Source: Mesorhizobium sp. ORS 3359 (lineage in GTDB: Bacteria; Pseudomonadota; Alphaproteobacteria; Rhizobiales; Rhizobiaceae). Taken from it: DNA of 44,545 nucleotides. The DNA is taken from assembly GCA_000824845.1 (NCBI GenBank), contig CCNC01000096.1:1-44545 (forward strand). Reading direction: 5' to 3'. The notes below the pieces were generated by a model that did not search any database, had not been told where the DNA came from, and saw only the letters and a program-made list of their open reading frames with translations. The translations under genes and the position numbers were made by a program. Each line of letters opens with the position of its first letter. Position 1 is the stretch's first letter. Shown in pieces: positions 39,629 through 44,545 of the stretch.

Positions 39629-40738
39629 TCACCCCGCCGTGCGCGCCATATGCAAATCCACGAACTGTATCCCCTTCTGTGCCAGCCTTGCCCATTCGGA
39701 CTCCGCGTCCAGCTCCAGATAGCGCACCCACAGCCGCCGCGCCTCCGCCAGATCGCCCGCATCGAACTCCAGCCGCGCCAGGTTGAACACCGGGTCGGCA
39801 TAGGTCTTGTCGAGGGCGATCGCCTTCTGCAGGTGGCGCCTTGCCGACGCGACCTTGCCCTCGTCGCTCATCAGACCGGCGAGGTTGAACCAGGCTTCCA
39901 CAAAGCCCGGATCGAGCTTGATCGCCCGGGCATAGTCATGCGCCGCTTCGGCAATCCGGCCGGCGCCGCGCAGGCAGTTGGCGCGGTTGAAGGCGGCGAT
40001 CGCATCCTTCGGGTCGATCGCCAGGCAGCGCTGGTAGAGCGCGGCCGCATCGTCATGGCGCTCTTCTTCCTCCGCCATCTCGGCCTCGGTGAAGAGCTCT
40101 TCCAGCGTATCGTCCTCCGGCGAGCCGAGGTCGAACAGCAACTGGCCGTCGAGCTCGCTCGTTCCATCGTCGAGATAGATCGCATCCGGCCGGCCGTGCT
40201 GCGAGCCGAGATTGAGCGATTTTGCCGTGAGCGACGCGACCGGGCCGGAACGGTGCACGGAACGCGCGATCGCGCCCCAGGCGGCGCCGCTGGCGATCAG
40301 CCCGGCATATTTGCGCGCCAGGATCAGGTCGCGGAAGGAATAGGGCTCGCCGTCATGCTCGAAAGCGTCGAACAGCGACAGCATGTCGAGATCGCCGCCC
40401 GTAAGCCGCGATTGGTCGATCAGCGATTGCCTGGAGAGCGATGAGGCGTCGGGCGCCTTCATCAGGCCGAGCAGGCGCAGGAAACCGTTCTCGCTGATGA
40501 GTTGCCGGCCGGCTTCGCGTTCGGCCTTGGCGCGGCGCTCGATCTCGGCATCGCCGGATTTCGCCTTGGCCAGAAGCGCGCGACCGAACACGACATGGGT
40601 GGTGCGACGGGTGACGCCGCGCCTCAGCTCCGCATGGCGGCGCCCGACCTCCCGCGCGGCGAGCCTGAGCGGAAAGGCGGCCAGCGCACCGACGACGCCG
40701 AAGACGGCGCCGGGAACGATCACCGGCCCTCCCGTCAC
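39629..40738 (-). CDS. TPR protein coupled to ku
   Basis: A 369-residue protein. The N-terminal part has a hydrophobic segment (about 9-28), followed by an uncharacterised helical region. 'EPYSFRDLILARKYAGLIAS' with 'GAAWGAIARSVHRS' (about 130-165) looks like a MerR-type helix-turn-helix. At least three tetratricopeptide units lie at about 230-355 ('DDAAALYQRCLAIDPKDAIA', 'EAAHDYARAIKLDPGFVEAW', 'SARRHLQKAIALDKTYADPV'). The GTG start overlaps the ku stop as GTGA, so translation is coupled. A role beside Ku and LigD in repair is inferred from that layout. Confidence 0.82.
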   Translation of the reverse strand: MTGGPVIVPGAVFGVVGALAAFPLRLAAREVGRRHAELRRGVTRRTTHVVFGRALLAKAKSGDAEIERRAKAEREAGRQLISENGFLRLLGLMKAPDASSLSRQSLIDQSRLTGGDLDMLSLFDAFEHDGEPYSFRDLILARKYAGLIASGAAWGAIARSVHRSGPVASLTAKSLNLGSQHGRPDAIYLDDGTSELDGQLLFDLGSPEDDTLEELFTEAEMAEEEERHDDAAALYQRCLAIDPKDAIAAFNRANCLRGAGRIAEAAHDYARAIKLDPGFVEAWFNLAGLMSDEGKVASARRHLQKAIALDKTYADPVFNLARLEFDAGDLAEARRLWVRYLELDAESEWARLAQKGIQFVDLHMARTAG

Positions 40739-41643
40739 TTCTTGCTCTTGCCGACGGCCTTCAACAGGTTCGCCTTCAGCGGGTTCTCAGATGCCCCGCC
40801 GGCAGCCGTCTTCCTGGCGGGCTTTGCGGGCGCTTCCTCGGCCTTGCTCTTCGACTTGGCCGGGGGTTTGGCCTGCTGCGACAGGCTCGCCTTCAGCGCA
40901 TCCATGAGGTTGATGACATTGCCGCGCTCGGGCGCAGCCGCGATGATCGGCTTGTGGCCCTTCAGCTTCTCGCGGATCATCGCCATCAGCGCCACCTCAT
41001 AGCGATCCTCGTAGTTCTTCGGGTCGAAGTGGGTTTGCTTCTGCTTGATCAGCGCCATGGCCAGTTCGAGCATTTCCGGATCCGGCTTGCCGGCCGGGAT
41101 GTTGCCGAAATATTCAGCGGTGCCGCGCACTTCGTTGGGGTTCCTCAAGGTGCAGACGAACATGCCGTTCTCGCGCGCGCCGATCGTCACCACCCGCTCG
41201 CGGCTGGAGAGCACCAGCCGCGCAATCGCCAGCTTGCCGGATTTGCGCATGGCTTCGCGCAGCACCGCGAAGGTTTCCTCCGCCATGGCGCCGTCGGGCG
41301 CGAGATAATAGGGGGAGTCCTGGTAGATGACATCGACCTCGCCCTCGTCGACAAAGGCCTCGATGTTCATCGTGTGGTTGGATTCGATCCTCACCGCGTC
41401 GAGATCGACGTCATCGATGATGATGTACTGCTTGTCCTCATACTCGTAACCGCGCACCAGGTCCGAGCGCTCGACCAGGCCGAGCTCTGGGTCGACCGGC
41501 TTCATGTTGATGCGGTTGTGCGTCTTCTTGTGCAACTGATTGAACGAGATGCGCTCGCTCGCGCTGGTGGCCGGGTAAAGCCGGACCGGACAGCTGACGA
41601 GGCTGAGCTTGAGGTAACCTTTCCAACTTGCCCTGGGCGCCAT
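40735..41643 (-). CDS. ku: Ku, non-homologous end-joining protein
   Basis: A 302-residue bacterial Ku. 'MAPRASWKGYLKLSLVSCPV' is the standard opening ('W.G.l...LV..PV'). The ring domain covers about 1-200, with 'LVRGYEYEDKQYIIIDDVDL' and 'RERVVTIGARENGMFVCTLR'. The C-terminal 60 residues are Lys/Ala/Pro-rich and basic, as in proteins that hold DNA ends and contact LigD. AGGAG precedes the ATG. It is on the same strand and 350 bases downstream of ligD. Confidence 0.95.
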   Translation of the reverse strand: MAPRASWKGYLKLSLVSCPVRLYPATSASERISFNQLHKKTHNRINMKPVDPELGLVERSDLVRGYEYEDKQYIIIDDVDLDAVRIESNHTMNIEAFVDEGEVDVIYQDSPYYLAPDGAMAEETFAVLREAMRKSGKLAIARLVLSSRERVVTIGARENGMFVCTLRNPNEVRGTAEYFGNIPAGKPDPEMLELAMALIKQKQTHFDPKNYEDRYEVALMAMIREKLKGHKPIIAAAPERGNVINLMDALKASLSQQAKPPAKSKSKAEEAPAKPARKTAAGGASENPLKANLLKAVGKSKK

Positions 41644-41992
41644 GATGAACTCCTACGCGGCCATGCACTTGCAGTTGATTGCAGCGCTTCGTCCGTAGGA
41701 CGATTTGCGCCGTGGAAATCCTACACCGACCCCTCACCCTACAACCGAATTCCTAGCGAAATGTTCTTGGGGCTGCTTGGCGCGGAGAATAATTCAAATT
41801 GTAGGAAGCGTCGATGGAGATGGCGCGGCCCTTTCCTCGCCCCGCGAAAGCGGGGAGAGGTGGCTCGGCGAAGCCGAGGCGGAGAGGGGAAGGGCGCGGC
41901 GCCGAATGTTTCCGGCGCTTGACCACATACGCTGGCGCTGCCCCTCTCCGGCCGCTGCGCGGCCACCTCTCCCCACTTCGTGGGGCGAGGAA
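41644..41992. other. Intergenic region between ligD and ku
   Basis: A 349-base gap: a family 4 repeat at 41825-41992 and about 180 bases upstream of ku that should hold its promoter. No frame with coding character is present. Confidence 0.5.
41825..41992. repeat. Palindromic intergenic repeat, family 4
   Basis: Left arm CCTCGCCCCGCGAAAGCGGG, then GAGAGGTGGCTCGGCGAAGC; right arm GGCCACCTCTCCCC and TTCGTGGGGCGAGG. Inner arms GGGCGCGGCG... pair with CGCTGCCCC. The plan is like family 1 but the sequence differs. It ends at the ligD stop. Confidence 0.8.
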
Positions 41993-44485
41993 CTAGCGCT
42001 CCAACGCCGGCAGATCCCTACCCGCCTCGTCGATCTCCGCCCACGGATCGCCAGACGTCTCCAGCAGGCTCGGCAGCGAGGCGTAGTTCAGGTCCTCCGG
42101 CGCGTCGATCGTCTCGAGGTCCGTCCAGCTCACCGGGGTCGAGGCCGGCAGGTTGGTGCGGGCGCGCAGCGAATAGGGAGCGGCCGAGGTGTGGCCGCGG
42201 GCGTTGCGGTGGAAGTCGATGAAGATGCGCTTCTTGCGGTTTTCCTTGCCCATGGTGGTGGTGAAGGTGTCAGGCGCGCTTGCCGCGAGCAAGGTGGAAA
42301 TGGCGCTGCTCGCCTGGTGCAGCTTCTTCCAGTTCTGCTTCCGGGTCACCGGCACGGTGATGTGGATGCCCTTGCCGCCGGAGGTCTTCACGAAGGGCAC
42401 CAGGCCGAGGCTTACCAGCCCGCCCTTGATATGGACCGCAGCCTCCACAACTTCGCGCCACGAGATCCCCTCGCCCGGATCGAGGTCGAAGACGATCTGG
42501 TCCGGTCGGTCGAGCCTCTGGCGGTGCGTGCCCCAGGTGTGGAACTCGACGACGCCGAATTGCGCCAGCGCCAGATAGCCCTTGGCGTCCTCGACCGACA
42601 GATAGGTCTTCGTCTCGCCTTCGGAGTTGACGCTCTCGAACACCGCCACCGAAGGCGGCATGCCGGTGAAGGCGTGGCGCTGGAAGAAGCAGTCCTGCGG
42701 CTTGCCGGTCGGACAGCGTACCAATGACACCGGGCGGCCAATGATATGCGGCAGCATGAAATCGCCCACCAGCGCGTAATAGACGGCGATATCGAGCTTG
42801 GTCGGCCCGGTCTTGCCGAACAGCCGGCGCTCCGGATTGGTGACCCAGATGGTGGCGAGGTCGGATTCGGCGATCAGCCGCTTGCGTTTCACCGGCGCCG
42901 GCGTGGTCAGCCCGCCGACATCGCGCAAGCCGCGAAAGACGCCGTGGCGAATCGCATTGTCGGCGGTGCGATTCGAATAGCGCACGCGCGCCGACAGCAG
43001 CGGCTTCACCCAATGCATCTCGCGCATGATCTCGCGCGGCACGCCTTCCGGCGGGCTGGCGCCGGCCGTCAGCCGTTCCAGCCTGGCAAGCAGTTCGCTC
43101 GCCATGTCGCGGTCGAAGCCGGTGCCGACCTTGCCGCGATAATGCAGCTCACCGTTCTCGAACTCGGCCATGCCGAGCGCGGCCAACCCTTCCGCCCGGT
43201 CGGAAACGGTGTAACCGGCGATGACGAAATCATCCGTCTTTTGCGCCTTCACCTTGGTCCAGCTCTTGGTGCGGCCGCTCATGTAGATGGCGTCGGCGCG
43301 TTTGGAGACGACGCCTTCGAGCCCCAGCTCCGAGGCCTGATCGTAAAGGCCCTGCCCGTCACCCTCGACATGGTCGCTGTACTGGATCGCGGCATTGGCG
43401 GCCTGGCCGGCGAGCAGCTCGGCAAGCAGCGCCTTACGTTTGATGAGCGGCGCCTTGCGCAGGTCCCAGCCGTCCAGATGCAAAAGGTCGAAGGCGTAGA
43501 AATGCAGCTTTGAACCTGCGCCTTCGGCCAGCGCGTCCTGCAGCAGGGCGAAGCGCGAGATGCCCCTGTCGTCGAGCACCATGATCTCGCCGTCGATGAT
43601 CGCCTGGGCGACCGGCAGGCGCGAAAAGGCCTGCGGGAGATCGCCATAGCGCTTGGTCCAGTCGATGCCGCCACGGGTGATCAGCCGCACCTCGCCATCC
43701 GTCACATGCGCCATGGTGCGGTAGCCGTCGAATTTGATCTCGTGCAGCCACAGCTCGCCCGTCTTCTCCGCCGGCCCCTCGCCGCCCGGCGGATTCGGCA
43801 CCTGGGTGGCAAGCTGCGGCTCGATGCGGCTTGGCGGCGCGGCCTTGAGCGCGCCGGGCAGCGCGCCTGGTTTCAGCGAACCTAGCTTCGGAGGCAGACG
43901 TTCCCGCTTCCTCGGCGGCGCCCCCAGTTCCTCGATCCGGCGGCCGGACTTCACGCTTTCCGGCCGCTCGCTCAGGATGTCGCGTTTCGCATCGGCAGCG
44001 AGGTCGCGCTCCTTGAACAGCAGCCAGTTCTTCTTGTTCTCGTCCTCGCCGGGCTTGGGCTTCAGGCGCGTCAGCATCCAGCCGCCATTGAGCTTCTCGC
44101 CGGCCAGCCGGAACTTGAAGGCGCCGGTGCGCAGGCTTTTGTCGACATCCTCCATCGGCGCCCAGGTGCCAGTATCCCAGACGATCATCGGCCCGCCGCC
44201 ATACTCGCCCTCGGGAATGACGCCCTCGAAATCGATATATTCGATCGGGTGGTCCTCGGTCTCGACGGCAAGCCGCTTGTCGGCCGGGTTGAGCGACGGC
44301 CCGCGCGGGACGGCCCAGCTTTTGAGCACGCCGCCGATTTCGAGGCGGAGATCGTAATGGTCGGCGGTGGCGTGGTGCTTGTGGACGACGAAGCGGTTGG
44401 AGCCCTCGGAGGCGAGGCCGCCCGCGGGCTCGGGGGTGCGGGAGAATTCGCGCTTGGCGCGATAGGGTTTGAGGTTGGCGGGCAT
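41993..44485 (-). CDS. ligD: DNA ligase D (PE-LIG-POL)
   Basis: An 830-residue three-domain repair enzyme. The 3'-phosphoesterase is at about 30-170 ('FVVHKHHATADHYDLRLEIG', 'GGWMLTRLK'). The ATP-dependent ligase is at about 215-525, with the adenylated Lys251 in 'HEIKFDGYR' and 'DFVIAGYTVS' behind it. The primase-like polymerase is at about 545-820, with 'VFDLDPGEG' metal acids and 'SGGKGIHITVPV'. The order PE-LIG-POL is that of Pseudomonas, unlike the mycobacterial POL-PE-LIG. With Ku it seals double-strand breaks. All three catalytic sites look intact. Confidence 0.95.
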   Translation of the reverse strand: MPANLKPYRAKREFSRTPEPAGGLASEGSNRFVVHKHHATADHYDLRLEIGGVLKSWAVPRGPSLNPADKRLAVETEDHPIEYIDFEGVIPEGEYGGGPMIVWDTGTWAPMEDVDKSLRTGAFKFRLAGEKLNGGWMLTRLKPKPGEDENKKNWLLFKERDLAADAKRDILSERPESVKSGRRIEELGAPPRKRERLPPKLGSLKPGALPGALKAAPPSRIEPQLATQVPNPPGGEGPAEKTGELWLHEIKFDGYRTMAHVTDGEVRLITRGGIDWTKRYGDLPQAFSRLPVAQAIIDGEIMVLDDRGISRFALLQDALAEGAGSKLHFYAFDLLHLDGWDLRKAPLIKRKALLAELLAGQAANAAIQYSDHVEGDGQGLYDQASELGLEGVVSKRADAIYMSGRTKSWTKVKAQKTDDFVIAGYTVSDRAEGLAALGMAEFENGELHYRGKVGTGFDRDMASELLARLERLTAGASPPEGVPREIMREMHWVKPLLSARVRYSNRTADNAIRHGVFRGLRDVGGLTTPAPVKRKRLIAESDLATIWVTNPERRLFGKTGPTKLDIAVYYALVGDFMLPHIIGRPVSLVRCPTGKPQDCFFQRHAFTGMPPSVAVFESVNSEGETKTYLSVEDAKGYLALAQFGVVEFHTWGTHRQRLDRPDQIVFDLDPGEGISWREVVEAAVHIKGGLVSLGLVPFVKTSGGKGIHITVPVTRKQNWKKLHQASSAISTLLAASAPDTFTTTMGKENRKKRIFIDFHRNARGHTSAAPYSLRARTNLPASTPVSWTDLETIDAPEDLNYASLPSLLETSGDPWAEIDEAGRDLPALER

Positions 44486-44545
44486 GGATCAGGCGCCGAA
44501 GGGTGGAATGGAAATCGGCGAAGGCCTCGTTCCTTCGCGCCCCCC
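44486..44545. other. End of window, upstream of ligD
   Basis: Sixty bases upstream of the ligD ATG, with no recognised site apart from a weak ribosome region. Any promoter and the next gene lie outside the window. Confidence 0.4.

Overview
The window looks like chromosomal DNA of a high-GC alphaproteobacterium of the order Hyphomicrobiales (Rhizobiales), most like Mesorhizobium. The grounds are gene content (DUF982, DUF6894-like and DUF1127 small proteins, a ku/ligD end-joining locus, AzlCD beside an Lrp regulator), GGAGG-type ribosome sites, the 'PANDNQ' motif, and copies of palindromic intergenic repeats typical of that genus. The genus is an inference from style; no rRNA or marker gene is present. 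I see no tRNA, rRNA, CRISPR array, insertion sequence or prophage.

Layout. 1-5050: small proteins, a Crp/Fnr regulator, an alpha/beta hydrolase related to fluoroacetate dehalogenase, and five small hydrophilic stress-type proteins on the plus strand with two possible sigma-EcfG promoters. 5057-7778: Lrp regulator divergent from the AzlC/AzlD amino acid exporter, then two uncharacterised proteins. 7886-11720: a PAS-PAS-GGDEF-EAL protein, diaminopropionate ammonia-lyase, and a decayed second fragment of the same locus. 11777-16399: secreted proteins, a DUF1330/HxlR divergent pair with candidate operator, a DUF1254 protein and an SDR oxidoreductase. 16667-18040: a single protein joining a 2Fe-2S ferredoxin, a class III nucleotide cyclase and a Rieske domain. 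18392-24714: an Asr-like His/Lys-rich secreted protein, YdeI, a HicAB toxin-antitoxin with visible operator, an SDR lacking its catalytic pair, LysR, an HtrA-like protein without its triad, a YghU-type GST and a PEBP protein. 24981-35453: general metabolism (aminotransferase, deaminase-type amidohydrolase, GFA protein, isochorismatase, MFS/LysR pair, long amidase), with one lower-GC orphan gene at 30504.

35655-37940 is the most unusual stretch. Three very short genes (28-36 aa) share a lasso-type RiPP leader signature (Tyr-x2-Pro-x5-Gly), near-identical promoters and a duplicated upstream element. They flank a membrane-anchored protein with an SdrD-B-like domain on the opposite strand. No maturation enzyme is present, and the short Pro-rich tails lack the Asp/Glu needed for a lasso ring, so this is either a remote-acting RiPP substrate set or a different use of the leader.

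37942-44485: DNA repair and neighbours: exonuclease III, an alpha/beta hydrolase, and ligD - ku - TPR protein on one strand, with the TPR gene overlapping the ku stop codon. The Ku/LigD pair is a two-component non-homologous end-joining system; the coupled TPR protein is an uncharacterised candidate partner.
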